A stretch of 64,000 bases of DNA. Origin: CAVYXK01 sp963708245. GTDB taxonomy: Bacteria; Pseudomonadota; Alphaproteobacteria; Acetobacterales; Acetobacteraceae. The position numbers were made by a program, and so were the translations under genes. The stretch lies in assembly GCA_963708245.1 (NCBI GenBank), contig OY970201.1, positions 5,704,001 through 5,768,000 of the forward strand, read 5' to 3'. Positions 17,450 through 26,783 of the stretch are shown in pieces (within the stretch, counting starts at the first letter, position 1; each line of letters starts with the position of its first letter). The notes under the pieces were generated by a model that was not told the DNA's origin, did not search any database, and saw only the letters and a list, made by a program, of their open reading frames with translations.

Positions 17450-18358
17450 CTACGCCGCCCCGCCAGCCTGCCGCAGCGTCCTGAACCGGTCGGCGAGCCA
17501 GTCGATGAACACCCGCAGCCGCGGCGACAGGTGCTTCGCCCTCGGATAGAGCGCCGAAACCGGCGTCGGCGTGGGCGGATTGTCCGTCAGGAGCGGCACG
17601 AGGGCTCCTCTGCGGAAGTCGGCCTCTAGTCGGTAGCGAGGCGCCTGGATCAGGCCGAGACCGGCCCTCGCCGCGGCGGCGTAGGCCTCTGCCCCGCTGA
17701 CCGTCAGGACGGCAGGCAGCATCTTGCGTGTCGCCTCGCCCGCGACCGTGAACTCCAGGGGCAGCACGCCGCCCGTCGCCGAAGAGCGGAATCCGACCAT
17801 GCGATGGCCGTCCAGGGCATCCACGCTCACCGGGACGCCGTGCCGTTCCAGATAGGACGGCGCGGCGCAGGTGGTCTCCTCGAGCACCGCCAGGCGGCGC
17901 GCGACGAGGTAGCTGTCGCCGAGGCTGCCGACCCGCAGGGCGCAGTCGACGCCCTCGCGCAGCAGGTCGATGTAACGGTCCCCCTCGCTGAGGTGTAGCT
18001 CGACGTCGGGGTATCGGGCCAGGAAGTCCGGCAGGTGCGGCACGACGAAATGGCTGGCCAGGGTCCCGTGCACGTTCACGTGCAGCGGGCCGCGCGGCTT
18101 CGCGCCGGCGAAGGCGCCTTCCGCGTCCTCGAAGTCGGCGAGCAGGCGCAGGCACCGCTGATAATAGGCCTCGCCGTCCGGCGTCGCACCGACGTGGCGC
18201 GTGGTCCTCTGCAGCAGGCGCACGCCGAGCCGGGCCTCGAGCCCCTTCACCGCCTCGGTCACAGACGAGCGCGGCAGGCCCAGATCCTCCGCGGCCCGGG
18301 TGAAGCTGCGCCGCTCCACGACGCGGGTGAAGACGCGGATGGCGTCGAGGCGGTCCAT
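17450..18358 (-). CDS. LysR-family transcriptional regulator
   Basis: LTTR (302 aa) starting MDRLDAIRVFTRVVERRSFT with the helix-turn-helix RAAEDLGLPRSSVTEAVKGL and an effector domain resembling the CrgA/DsdC-like group that often regulates adjacent oxidoreductases. The frame stays open upstream, but MDRLDAIRVF is the family start. It is divergent to the SDR pair starting at 18479, and a GAATTC-C-GAATTC inverted repeat sits eight bases before its start, a good autoregulatory site. Confidence 0.92.
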   Translation of the reverse strand: MDRLDAIRVFTRVVERRSFTRAAEDLGLPRSSVTEAVKGLEARLGVRLLQRTTRHVGATPDGEAYYQRCLRLLADFEDAEGAFAGAKPRGPLHVNVHGTLASHFVVPHLPDFLARYPDVELHLSEGDRYIDLLREGVDCALRVGSLGDSYLVARRLAVLEETTCAAPSYLERHGVPVSVDALDGHRMVGFRSSATGGVLPLEFTVAGEATRKMLPAVLTVSGAEAYAAAARAGLGLIQAPRYRLEADFRRGALVPLLTDNPPTPTPVSALYPRAKHLSPRLRVFIDWLADRFRTLRQAGGAA

Positions 18359-18366
18359 TTGTTTGT

Positions 18367-18379
18367 GAATTCCGAATTC
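18367..18379. promoter_or_regulatory. Operator-like inverted repeat between LysR and SDR genes
   Basis: GAATTC C GAATTC is a perfect inverted repeat with a single-base centre, in the only AT-rich part of the 120-base divergent region. Position fits an LTTR recognition site, but the typical T-N11-A box is not identical. Confidence 0.4.
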
Positions 18380-18478
18380 TGATGCCAAATTGTGGCTGAT
18401 TATTCGGTCTTCTGAAAGGCCTACTTCCTTGCCGTCCGAGGCGGACTCGCCGCCCGGCGCAACGCGAGGAGCGAGACA

Positions 18479-19219
18479 ATGTCCGAACAAGCCCAGAAGG
18501 TCGCCTTGGTCACGGGCGCCTCGGCCGGCATAGGCGCCGCCATCGCGGCACGGCTGGCCCGCGACGGCTTCCAAGTGGTCGTCAACTACGCCGGAAACGC
18601 CGCTTCCGCTGAGGCGCTGGTGCGCGACATCGAGAAGGCTGGTGGCCGGGCCGCGAGCGCCCAGGCGGACGTCTCCGACCCGGCGGCCGTCGCCCGCCTG
18701 TTCGACACGGCCGAGCAGGCGTTCGGCGGCGTGGACGTGCTGGTCAACAACGCCGGCGTCATGCTGCTGGCGCCGATCGCCGACAGCGACGACGCCCTCT
18801 TCGACCGCCAGATCGCCGTCAACCTCAAAGGGACGTTCAATACCCTGCGGGAAGCGTCGAAGCGCCTGCGCCGCGGCGGCCGGATTATCAACGTCTCGTC
18901 GAGCGTGACCGGCCTGCTGCAGCCGACCTACGGGGTCTATGCGGCGACCAAGGCGGCGGTCGAGGCGATGACCCACGTGCTCTCCAAGGAGCTGCGGGGG
19001 CGCAACATCACGGTGAACGCCGTGGCACCGGGGCCCACCGCGACGGCGCTTTTCCTCAACGGCAAGCCGCAGGCGGTAATCGACCAGCTCACCAAGCTTG
19101 CTCCACTCGAGCGGCTCGGCCGACCGCAGGATATCGCCAACACCGTCGCCTTCCTCGCCGGACCCGACGGGGCCTGGATCAACGGGCAGGTCCTGCGCGC
19201 CAACGGCGGGATCATCTGA
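18479..19219 (+). CDS. SDR family oxidoreductase
   Basis: NAD(P)-dependent classical short-chain dehydrogenase (246 aa). TGASAGIG binds the cofactor, NNAG is intact, and the catalytic Ser/Tyr/Lys appear as NVSSSVTG and YAATK. It is divergent to the LysR gene ending at 18358 and its stop touches the next SDR gene's upstream frame, so the two SDR genes form one operon. The sequence resembles 3-oxoacyl reductase-like SDRs of unknown substrate. The target of the LysR protein is probably this operon. Confidence 0.9.
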   Translation: MSEQAQKVALVTGASAGIGAAIAARLARDGFQVVVNYAGNAASAEALVRDIEKAGGRAASAQADVSDPAAVARLFDTAEQAFGGVDVLVNNAGVMLLAPIADSDDALFDRQIAVNLKGTFNTLREASKRLRRGGRIINVSSSVTGLLQPTYGVYAATKAAVEAMTHVLSKELRGRNITVNAVAPGPTATALFLNGKPQAVIDQLTKLAPLERLGRPQDIANTVAFLAGPDGAWINGQVLRANGGII

Positions 19220-19275
19220 TGCCCACCCCAAGCAGCGCGCCCGACGGCGCACAGCTGACTGAAAGGGATCGTGTC

Positions 19276-20173
19276 ATGGAAAAGAAGATCATCCTCGTCA
19301 CCGGTGCCTCCAGCGGCTTCGGCCGCCTGACCGCCGAAGCGCTCGCCAAGGCAGGACACACCGTCTACGCCTCAATGCGCGACATCGCCGACCGCAACAA
19401 GATGAACGCCGAAGCCATGGCCAAGCTATCCAAGCAGAGCAGCGTCGACCTGCGCACCGTCGAGATCGACGTCCAGTCGCAGGACTCGGTGAACAAGGGC
19501 GTCGCCCAGGCGATCGCCGAGTTTGGCCGCATCGACGTGCTGATGCACAATGCCGGCCACATGGTGTTCGGCCCCGCCGAGGCATTCACGCCCGAACAAT
19601 ATGCCCAGCTTTATGACGTGAACGTCCTGAGCACGCAGCGGGTCAACCGCGCGGTTCTACCGCACATGCGGCAGCAGAAGCAGGGTCTGCTGGTCTGGGT
19701 GTCGTCCTCAAGTTCGGCGGGCGGAACGCCGCCTTATCTCGCGCCCTACTTCGGGGCCAAAGCGGCGATGGACGCGGTCGCGGTGCAGTACGCCCGCGAG
19801 CTCAGTCGCTGGGGCATTGAGACCTCGATCATCGTGCCTGGTGCCTTCACCAGCGGCACCAACCACTTCGCACACTCTGGCAAGCCGGCGGATGATGGGG
19901 TGGTCGCCGAGTACGAGGCGGGCCCCTATGCCGGGTTTGGCGAGCAGGTGGGCATTCGCCGAGATCGTGCCGCCCGATGCGGATGCCACGTTGGTGGCTG
20001 ACGCGATCGTCAAGTTAGTCGGCAAGCCCTTCGGCGAGCGTCCTTTTCGCGTACATATCGATCCCACGGAGGACGGCGCCGATGTCGGCTTCGCCGTTCT
20101 CGACCGAGTCCGTGCCGAGATGCTCCACCGCGTCGGCCTGTCGGACCTGCTAAAGCCGGCTGCGCCTGTCTGA
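19276..20173 (+). pseudogene. SDR family oxidoreductase, interrupted by one frameshift
   Basis: The frame from 19276 begins MEKKIILVTGASSGFGRLTA, has HNAG and a catalytic block PYFGAKAAMDAV, and runs well to GPYAGFGEQ at about 19947, then becomes nonsense and stops at 20001. From about 19950 the next frame continues a normal C-terminus (AFAEIVPPDADATLVADAIV ... LLKPAAPV, stop 20173). Removing one G from the GGG at 19950-19952 restores a 298-residue protein typical of the large 'KR' SDR family. It is either a real inactivating mutation or a sequencing error in a short G run. Cotranscribed with the SDR gene before it. Confidence 0.8.
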
Positions 20174-20482
20174 GATGCCTTGGACGTCACGGCGCGGCCC
20201 GAACGGGTTGGCCCCGCCGGAACTTCAATCCCTCGCTCCGATCCGAGATCGTGTCTGTCTCCAGGTACTTCCGTCCTCAAGAGCCAGCCGACGCCCGCTG
20301 TCGGACAAGGATTGCTGGCTTGCCATGCCTGAGGCCGGCCCCCGCGATGCCCGGCCGGGATGGGCGCATTCCGGACGGGTTGGTGCGGACGACACATCTG
20401 CCGCTCGCGGAGAGGACTGCCCAGGCGAAGCGCCAGCTGAAACGAAAGGCGCGGAGCCCACACCCGTTGATTGCTTCGTGGC
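20174..20482. other. 309-base gap, no gene seen
   Basis: Between the end of the frameshifted SDR gene and a convergent minus-strand hypothetical gene. Reading frames present are compositional shadows. No clear terminator or repeat recognised. Confidence 0.45.
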
Positions 20483-21043
20483 TCAACCGCTCCGCTCCCC
20501 GAGCCCGACCTTCGCACGGGTATGCCTCCCCCGCTTCGCGGGGAAGGTATTGTTCACTTCCGGACCGCCTGCCAGGGACGCGAAACAATTCCACCACGCG
20601 GCGCCGACCCGAAGCATCCATGCAATATGCTGTTCGGCCGCACTGTCGTTCCAGGGCAGCGGGGCTGCCAGGATCGCCGCGATATCGGTCATCCCAGGGT
20701 GGTGGGAGGCACCCCATTCCATCGCCGCGTCCGGACCGAGCTCTGCCCGGAGCCGCGGCTCGATCTCCGGACGGGCGCGATCGGCCAGCGTAAAGAAAGC
20801 CTCGCCGGCAAGGCCGGCGCAGCGGAGGAACACGCCCAGTTGCGGAGACGGGAGCCTCGCCCGGTACAAGGTGACCCACGCGGCGTCACGGATGATTGCG
20901 AACCGACGGTTCCGGTAACCCCCCGCGCTATGCGCCGGCAGACCGCGCAAGCTGGTGCGCCGCGCCAGAAGGTCGCGCCAGAAGGCGCGGTGCTGCGCCA
21001 GGTCCTGGCGGGAGATCCCTGTCCGGATGCTTTTGTATTTCAT
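20483..21043 (-). CDS. Hypothetical protein, DUF4268-like
   Basis: 186-residue open frame starting MKYKSIRTGISRQDLAQHRA. The pattern FWRDLLARR ... NRRFAIIRDAAWVTLYR ... RPEIEPRLRAELGPDAAMEW resembles proteins of the DUF4268 type (a C-terminal domain seen in nuclease-related and stand-alone proteins), but the match is from memory of the pattern and is weak. The last ~25 residues overlap a palindromic CCCCGC/GCGGGG sequence and look less protein-like, so the 3' end may be degraded. The ATG at 21043 is preferred over TTG at 21052. Confidence 0.45.
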   Translation of the reverse strand: MKYKSIRTGISRQDLAQHRAFWRDLLARRTSLRGLPAHSAGGYRNRRFAIIRDAAWVTLYRARLPSPQLGVFLRCAGLAGEAFFTLADRARPEIEPRLRAELGPDAAMEWGASHHPGMTDIAAILAAPLPWNDSAAEQHIAWMLRVGAAWWNCFASLAGGPEVNNTFPAKRGRHTRAKVGLGERSG

Positions 21044-21583
21044 GTCCGGCAATCCGGCGTCCTGAGCCCGTCGGCTATCACAAGATGTGCCAAATTGCGT
21101 AACCCGGATTCCAGACCCCGGGGCTTCTCCGGCAGGTCAGTGCCGCCTGTCGGGCGGGAGCTGGCCGGATGCAACCGGTCTGCTCCGGGCTACCGCGACG
21201 CTGAAGCGGACATTCGCGTCCCGCCTAGTGGCTGCGATCGCCCCTTGTAGACCATCTGCGGCGAAGGCTGGGTGACTGTTATTGACTGGAACCAGGTCCT
21301 TTATTTCCACTGCCCGCAATCGCCTCGATCCTCCTCCTGCAGAGTGATCATGTCCTCCCGAAACGAGAGGTCTGACACAATCGATTTGCCTTCGGCACCG
21401 ACTGAGAACGTGAAGCCAATTGAGACGGTGCGCGTGTCTTCAGTCTCCCCGTGAACATATTCCATCATGAAACGTTCGTGCGGCGCCGGGCTGCCGGTCG
21501 CACCCACCTGAACAGTCGATCGACCGGGTGCGGAAAGGCGGCTATGAGGCCTTCGTTCGGCGGGGTTTCGAGGAGGTTTCCCG
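21044..21583. other. 540-base gap with a possible short remnant ORF
   Basis: No complete gene. A minus-strand frame of 55 codons (21301-21468, beginning MMEYVHGETEDTRTVSIGFT and ending near ITLQEEDRGDCGQWK) has protein-like composition and may be the tail of a lost gene; I do not recognise it. The right end should hold the promoter and GAGGAGG ribosome site of the enolase-family gene at 21584. Confidence 0.35.
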
Positions 21584-22780
21584 ATGAAGATCACGGACAT
21601 CAAGTGCGCCGTCATCGCCAGCAGTCCGGTGATCCGGATCACGACGGACGAGGGCATCACCGGCTGGAGTCAGATCGAGACACCCAAGCCCTACCTGCAG
21701 CCGATCGTGCTGCAGCTAAAATCGTGGCTGGTCGGACAGGATCCCGTCAACGTCGAACGCGTGATGCGCCGAATCCGCGCGCGCGGCGGCTTCAAACCCT
21801 GGGGCGCCGCGGTCAGCGCCATCGAGATGGCGCTCTGGGATATTGCCGGCAAGGCGGCCGGCCTGCCGGTCTATCGACTGCTCGGCGGCAAGGTGCGCGA
21901 CCAAGTGCGAACCTACCGCACGCTCTATCACGAGCCCGGCATAAAGCACACGATCGAGGATTATGTTCGCTGGGCCGAGATCGGCAAGGCGCTGCCCGAG
22001 AAATTCGGGATGTTCAAGCTGCCGACCTCCTTTCACTCCTCAATGGTCAGAGAGGTGCCGGAGTTCTTCTACGGCGCGCTGCAGAGCGACGCCCCGTTCC
22101 CCTATCCCAACCGCGGCGCGTTGACCGAACATGGTTTTCGGCATCTCGTCGAATGCGTCGCCGCCGCCAAGCAGACGCTCGGGGAGGCATACGGCCTCGC
22201 GGTCGACGCCGGTCCGGGCTACCTCGCCCATGATGCGCTGCGCTTTGCGAAGGCGCTGGAACACCTTCACCTGCTTTGGGTCGAAGACATGATCACGGGC
22301 GATTATGTTCCGTTCGTCAATCCGGATGTCTACCGCGAGGTGACCGCGCACACGACCACGCCGATCCACACTGGCGAGCAGATCTACCTGCGGCAGAATT
22401 ACAAGGCGCTGATCGAAGGCCACTCGGTGAACGTGGTGGGCCCCGATCCTTGTGACGTCGGCGGTATTGCGGAGCTGAAGTGGATTGCCGAATACGCCGA
22501 CCTGCATGGCATCGCCATGGCTCCCCATGGCACGGCAAACGGGATCTTCGGCCTTGCCGCGTTGATCCAGGTCTGCGCCACGCTGCCTGACAACTTCATC
22601 GCGTTCGAATACCCGGCCCGGTTCGAGCCATTCTGGTATGAGATCACCGAGGGCTTCGATGGTGTCCCGGTGCGCAACGGCATGATCGACGTCCCCGATC
22701 GCCCGGGGGTGGGTGTGAACCTGATTCCCGACGCCGCGCGTGCTTACCTCTCGGAGGGGGATGCCGACTTCTTCGATTAG
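21584..22780 (+). CDS. Enolase-superfamily (mandelate racemase-like) sugar-acid dehydratase
   Basis: 398-residue barrel enzyme. Active-site candidates: Lys145 (MFKLPT), metal ligands Asp208 (GLAVDAGPG), Glu234 (LLWVEDM) and Glu265 (IHTGEQI), and catalytic His315 (MAPHGTAN). This layout fits dehydratases of acid sugars such as galactonate, gluconate or related aldonates. The start is supported by GAGGAGG eight bases upstream. It is a different subgroup from the enzyme at 9241. Convergent to an unknown gene, with the HpcH/HpaI aldolase 1 kb downstream offering the follow-up cleavage of a 2-keto-3-deoxy product. Confidence 0.88.
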   Translation: MKITDIKCAVIASSPVIRITTDEGITGWSQIETPKPYLQPIVLQLKSWLVGQDPVNVERVMRRIRARGGFKPWGAAVSAIEMALWDIAGKAAGLPVYRLLGGKVRDQVRTYRTLYHEPGIKHTIEDYVRWAEIGKALPEKFGMFKLPTSFHSSMVREVPEFFYGALQSDAPFPYPNRGALTEHGFRHLVECVAAAKQTLGEAYGLAVDAGPGYLAHDALRFAKALEHLHLLWVEDMITGDYVPFVNPDVYREVTAHTTTPIHTGEQIYLRQNYKALIEGHSVNVVGPDPCDVGGIAELKWIAEYADLHGIAMAPHGTANGIFGLAALIQVCATLPDNFIAFEYPARFEPFWYEITEGFDGVPVRNGMIDVPDRPGVGVNLIPDAARAYLSEGDADFFD

Positions 22781-22805
22781 CAGACGCCGCCGCGGCGGCG
22801 TCTGC
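22780..22805. terminator. 26-base perfect palindrome between convergent genes
   Basis: GCAGACGCCGCCG/CGGCGGCGTCTGC, beginning at the last base of the TAG stop of the dehydratase gene and lying 30 bases from the end of the convergent gene. No U-run on either side, so probably a bidirectional stem-loop that blocks read-through or stabilises 3' ends. Confidence 0.55.
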
Positions 22806-22835
22806 CATGCGAGGCGCTAAGGACACCCGGCTGGG

Positions 22836-23327
22836 TCAGACGGTCTTCCGGCTGTCAGCGAGGCCCTTGCCCATCAGCAGGCTGAGCTCGCCGGGGCGGT
22901 CGCTGTACTCTCGCATCGTGCGGTAGGGCACGGCGGTGATCTCCGCGATGACGTTCAACTTCTGGGCGACGTCAAGCGCGCTGAACTTCCCGGCCCTGGG
23001 TCTGCGCTCGAACAGGGCCGCGACTGCCTGGAGCGTGCGCACGGGCACGATACCCAGCACCCGCACGTGCTCCGGAGTGATATCGCCGGAAGTCAGGGTG
23101 CGGTTCGGCATCACGTAGGGCACCGACCTGGTCGCCTCCCAACTATCCTTCAGCTTGGCTCCGGGTGCCTTCGCGCCGGGCGGCGGCGTCGCGGTCAGGT
23201 CGCTCGCCCGAAAATCCAGCTCGGCGCCGTTGTCCTGCGCGATGAAAACCCGGTCCCCGTCGCACTCCAGCACCCTGCCGCTGCGCTGGCCGTCGCGGTG
23301 CCAGACCCTCTGTCCCACCGAAAACAT
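22836..23327 (-). CDS. Conserved hypothetical protein with KOW/SH3-like N-terminus
   Basis: 163 aa from MFSVGQRVWHRDGQRSGRVL. The first ~45 residues look like a small beta-barrel (GQRVWHRD ... GRVLECDGDRVFIAQDNGAE), followed by a Pro/Ala/Lys linker and a helical C-terminal half (VRVLGIVPVRTLQAVAAL ... SALDVAQKLNVIAEITAVP) ending MGKGLADSRKTV. The frame is open further upstream but the ATG at 23327 begins the plausible domain. I do not recognise a named family. No operon partner; its closest neighbours are convergent or 400 bases away. Confidence 0.6.
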   Translation of the reverse strand: MFSVGQRVWHRDGQRSGRVLECDGDRVFIAQDNGAELDFRASDLTATPPPGAKAPGAKLKDSWEATRSVPYVMPNRTLTSGDITPEHVRVLGIVPVRTLQAVAALFERRPRAGKFSALDVAQKLNVIAEITAVPYRTMREYSDRPGELSLLMGKGLADSRKTV

Positions 23328-23740
23328 GCTCTCGTCCCCTTCAGAGGCCCGCGCAAGCCGCGGCATCCATCGCCTGTATGGCATCGCCAGTTTCTCCAGG
23401 CGAGGCGGGCTCGGAGTTGGACCTACTGCACTTCCTAGTGTTCTCGACCAAGAACTCAGGTCTGTCTTCGTCTCTGTCGACGAACGCGCCCGCTGAAGGC
23501 GGAATGACAAGCTGGCTGGTGAGCGCCCACCTTAGACGTCCAGCAGGTATTTGCGCTGCCCGAATGCGGACTAAAGACTGTGATTGTGTGTCGTCACAAC
23601 CAATTCTTGACGAACATGCCGACGCATTTGTTGCCGCTGGCCCACGCGAACGCCGGCGGATCAATCCCTCCCGCTCTTGGTCGATCGTGCCGCTTTCATG
23701 CGTGATAACCGACGGATGGAAACGCAACGCTTTGGCTAAG
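23328..23740. other. 413-base gap, no gene seen
   Basis: Open frames on both strands lack start signals and protein-like composition. The sequence is less GC-biased than the neighbours around 23560-23760, which may reflect a remnant or regulatory DNA. Nothing specific recognised. Confidence 0.4.
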
Positions 23741-24454
23741 TTACGTTTCCAAAATACGTCGCCCGCCCTCAAGCAGCATGTCGCTGACCCCTGCCGACTT
23801 CATCACGTCCGATTGCATTTTGCGTCCCGCCTGGTGGATGCGCCGCGTGATCTCCTGCTTCGCCTTCACGACTTCCGGATGATCGAGCTGGCCGGGGTAA
23901 CCCATGCTCTGCGCGAAGTCATTCGGCCCGATGCTGTAAAGATCGATACCCGGCACCGCGAGAATAGCGTCCAGGTTCTCCAGCACGGCCACGTCTTCCA
24001 GCAGGGCGCAAACCAGCATCTGTTCGTTTGCCTCGCGGTAGTACGCCACCTTGTCCGGGATGCCGGCATTGTAGTCGGTGCCGCGGTTGCCGCCGAATGA
24101 ACGTTCACCCAACGGACCGAAATAGCACGCCCGCACCAACTGGCGGGCGTCCGCCTCGGTGGCGATGTGGGGGCCCAGGATGCCCATGATTCCGCGGTCG
24201 AGATAGCGCAGGATGGTTGATGAGCCGATGTCGGGCACCCGGGCGAAGGTCGTCAGGTGATAGCGCTCGGCCGCCCGGCAGAGGTCCTCGAGCCGTTCCA
24301 GGTCGAAGGGCCCGTGCTCACCGTCGATGAAGACGTAGTCGAAGTCGATCTTCCCCAGAATGTCGATCACCCATGGAGAGGGGAAGGTAAGGCCGTAGCC
24401 ACACGCCTTGCGGCCGGCGCGCATGGCGGCCTTGATCCGGTTCGGTTGCTTCAT
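23741..24454 (-). CDS. HpcH/HpaI-family aldolase
   Basis: Class II metal-dependent aldolase (237 aa) cleaving 2-keto-3-deoxy sugar acids or 4-hydroxy-2-ketoacids to pyruvate plus an aldehyde. Visible features: the substrate/metal loop FIDGEHGPFD, the central PHIATEADARQLVRACYFGP, and the metal-ligand region IDLYSIGPNDFAQSMGYPG. The ATG at 24454 is preceded by AGGAGG at seven bases. In context with two enolase-superfamily dehydratases and an MFS importer in the window it could complete a sugar-acid breakdown route, though the genes are not one operon. Confidence 0.88.
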   Translation of the reverse strand: MKQPNRIKAAMRAGRKACGYGLTFPSPWVIDILGKIDFDYVFIDGEHGPFDLERLEDLCRAAERYHLTTFARVPDIGSSTILRYLDRGIMGILGPHIATEADARQLVRACYFGPLGERSFGGNRGTDYNAGIPDKVAYYREANEQMLVCALLEDVAVLENLDAILAVPGIDLYSIGPNDFAQSMGYPGQLDHPEVVKAKQEITRRIHQAGRKMQSDVMKSAGVSDMLLEGGRRILET

Positions 24455-24763
24455 TGGACGTCCTCCTGTGTGCTGGCGTGCCGGAAGAATGGCGCATTGG
24501 CCTCGCCGCGTCATGCCTGGGCTTTGCTCCGGCATGTTCGATGCAGTGGCTGTGGGGTTGTGGGCGCGAAGCGTCATCCGCCAAGTTGCCGGTGCCGATG
24601 CGGCACGCTAGACGTCGGCGCGCCCGGCATCATACCAAGCAGCCGAGATTGGCTCGGAGGCGGTTGCAGGCCCTGACTGTAATGGGTCTCGGGAGATGGC
24701 CGGCATGTGGCCGGCCATAACGGGGTGTTGTGGTCATGATGGCGGGAGACCGCCGGAGATTCT
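24455..24763. other. 309-base divergent gap with a stem-loop
   Basis: Separates the divergent aldolase and SRAP genes. Contains a stem-loop with arms ATGGCCGGC/GCCGGCCAT at 24696-24718, some 45 bases before the SRAP start. No gene seen. Confidence 0.45.
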
Positions 24764-25396
24764 ATGTGCAATGAATATCTGCGGCGAAGGGGCTTTCAGG
24801 ACTATGCCAGGGAGTTTTCGCAGATAAAGCTTCCGCTGGTGTTTCCGCCGCCTCATCTCGCGCCCAACCTGCAGCCGCAGGATTCCGTCAAGCCGACCGA
24901 TCAGGCGCCGATCTTCCGTTCGCGGGATGATGGCGTCGAGCTCGCCATGGCGCGTTGGTGGTTCGTGCCATGGTGGCACAAGGGAAAGCTGAGGGATTTC
25001 AGGCTGACCACGTTCAATGCGCGCTGCGAGACGATCGCAACGTCGCGCACGTTTCGCGACTCGTTCGCCCGGAGGCGCTGCCTGGTGCCGGCGGATGGCT
25101 GGTTCGAGTTCACCGGGGAGAGGCGGGATCGGATGCGTTGGCTGGTCCGGCCACGCCATGAGGATGGCGTGTGCTTCGCCGGGATCTGGGATCGATGCGA
25201 GACGACGGACGCGGGAAGGGTCGAGAGCTTCACTATCCTTATGCGCGACCCGGTGCCTCCGTTGGATCGGCTTCACAATCGCCAGCCGGTGGTTCTTCGT
25301 CATCAGGATTGGGCGATCTGGCTGGATCTGAAGGCTGACGTTACGCCTCTGTTTGGGCTGGGTAACGACGATCGGTTCGCTATCGAGCGGGTTTAA
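24764..25396 (+). CDS. SRAP-domain protein (abasic-site processing, YedK/HMCES family)
   Basis: Forms a thiazolidine cross-link with abasic sites in single-stranded DNA to shield them. The protein (210 aa) shows the required residues: Cys2 exposed after Met removal (MCNEY), Asn85 in TTFNARCET, Glu115 in DGWFEF and His171 in LHNRQPVVL. The start is fixed by the need for Cys at position 2. No LexA box recognised upstream by eye. Confidence 0.93.
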   Translation: MCNEYLRRRGFQDYAREFSQIKLPLVFPPPHLAPNLQPQDSVKPTDQAPIFRSRDDGVELAMARWWFVPWWHKGKLRDFRLTTFNARCETIATSRTFRDSFARRRCLVPADGWFEFTGERRDRMRWLVRPRHEDGVCFAGIWDRCETTDAGRVESFTILMRDPVPPLDRLHNRQPVVLRHQDWAIWLDLKADVTPLFGLGNDDRFAIERV

Positions 25397-26783
25397 GGTT
25401 CACCGCAGACACGCAGAGGGCGCAGAGCCAGCAGCATTCGACGCACCGCGGCCAGCACGCGCTCGATCGGGGCGCGGCGGTAGTCCCAGATCGGATCGGA
25501 GTCGGGTGGGTTGATGACCATGGTTGCATTGGCTTCGAAGAGCAGGAGCGAGCCGTCCGCCGACAGGGCGAAATCGACGCCGGCATAATCGAGGCCTAAG
25601 GTCTCGCCGATCCCTCCCAGCGCCGTCATCGCGCGGGGGCCCAGAATCGCAGGCATGTTTTCGAGGAAGCGCTGCTCTTCCGCGCGATAGGCGACGTTCG
25701 CGGTCATGTCAGCGGTGAAGTAGTGTACCTTCCAGTCCGCGGAGATGGCCAGGTGCAGCGGATACAGCACGCCGTCGATAATCATCACGCGGTACTTGCG
25801 CGCCATGCCGTCCGTCCCGCGCGCGTCGAGATATTGGATTACCAGCAATTCCTCGCCCGGCAGAGCGGCAAGGGCGGGTGCCAAATCCTCTCGCCGCTCG
25901 ACGCGCTGGAAGTGCTGACCAGTGTGAAAGCCGGGCGTGCGCAGGAGCAGCGGAAACCGCAGGTCCTCGGTTTTTTGCAAGGCCACGCGCGTCATCGTGC
26001 CCGTGCCGGCGGTCACAACTCCCGGCACTTTCGCCAGTCGCCGCGCATTCGCGACCCGACCGGTCATGCGCACCCGGGCCGGCGGGTTAATCACCGGCGC
26101 TGCCGTCCGCGCAACCACCACTTGGGCGCGTGCCAGCGCCGTCGCGCAGAGATCGGCGTCGCCGATGGCGTTGAAAACGAATGCATGCGGCGGCAGGGGC
26201 TGTGCGGGATCGTAGTACTCGGCGTAAAGCGCCGTGACCGCGAATATGCGGTCGTCGAGGATCTGCTCGTCGGGATATTGCCGTCTTTGACCGATGCCAG
26301 CAGAAGGACGGGGATGGGGGGCGAAGTGCCGCGATAGCGTTGCGCCACGACCGCATGTCCGGCGAAGCCCCTCTGCCAATGCGGAGCGGCCGCATCGGTC
26401 TCGCCGAGCTGGGTCAGGACGCGCGCGAGGCGCTGATGCGCTTCGGGAAGCCCGGCATTGACGGCGAGCGCTGCCTCGTACTGCGCGCGGGCGGCGGCCA
26501 ATTCTCCATCCGCGTAAAGCAGATTGCCGAGATTGACGCGTGCGGCGGCATCGTGCGGATGCCAGCGCACGGCTTGCTCATACGCGGTGCGCGCAGCCGA
26601 ACGATGACCGCCGGCATGAGCCAGCGCCGCGAGCTCCTTAAGCGCCGCGAGGTGCGTGGGATCACGGCGCAGTACGTCGATGTAGGCCTGCTTCGCCGCC
26701 GCATCTTCTGCCCGGGACGCGAGCCACCGCGCGCGCTCGAGCAGCGGTGAGATCCCCTCACCCGGACCCGTCTGCGCATCCAC
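25393..26783 (-). pseudogene. TPR + ATP-grasp protein gene, broken by one frameshift
   Basis: Two adjacent frames together encode one protein of ~463 aa. The first (GTG at 26783) holds TPR units: AAKQAYIDVLRRDPTHLAAL, ARTAYEQAVRWHPHDAAARV, AAARAQYEAALAVNAGLPEA. It runs to ASVKDGNIP, then the second frame takes over with DEQILDDRIFAVTALYAEYY and continues into an ATP-grasp-like domain (YRVMIIDGVLYPLHLAIS; LDYAGVDFALSADGSLLLFE with Asn after it, as in ATP-grasp metal sites). Adding one base at the CCC (plus-strand GGG at 26272-26274) restores the frame. It is either a real mutation or a read error. ATP-grasp enzymes ligate acids to amines; substrate unknown. Confidence 0.8.
25397..25440. repeat. 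Dispersed 'CACCGCAGAcacGCAGAg' type intergenic sequence
   Basis: TTCACCGCAGACACGCAGAG followed by GGCGCAGAG, at the end of the SRAP gene and overlapping the end of the next minus-strand frame. It resembles a widely seen non-coding repeat with period ~9 (GCAGA). Only one copy seen here. Confidence 0.35.

Noticed and set aside
20175..20918. 247-codon plus-strand frame after the broken SDR
   Set aside because: Composition is Pro/Ala/Arg-biased, no ribosome site, and it opposes a more protein-like minus-strand frame.
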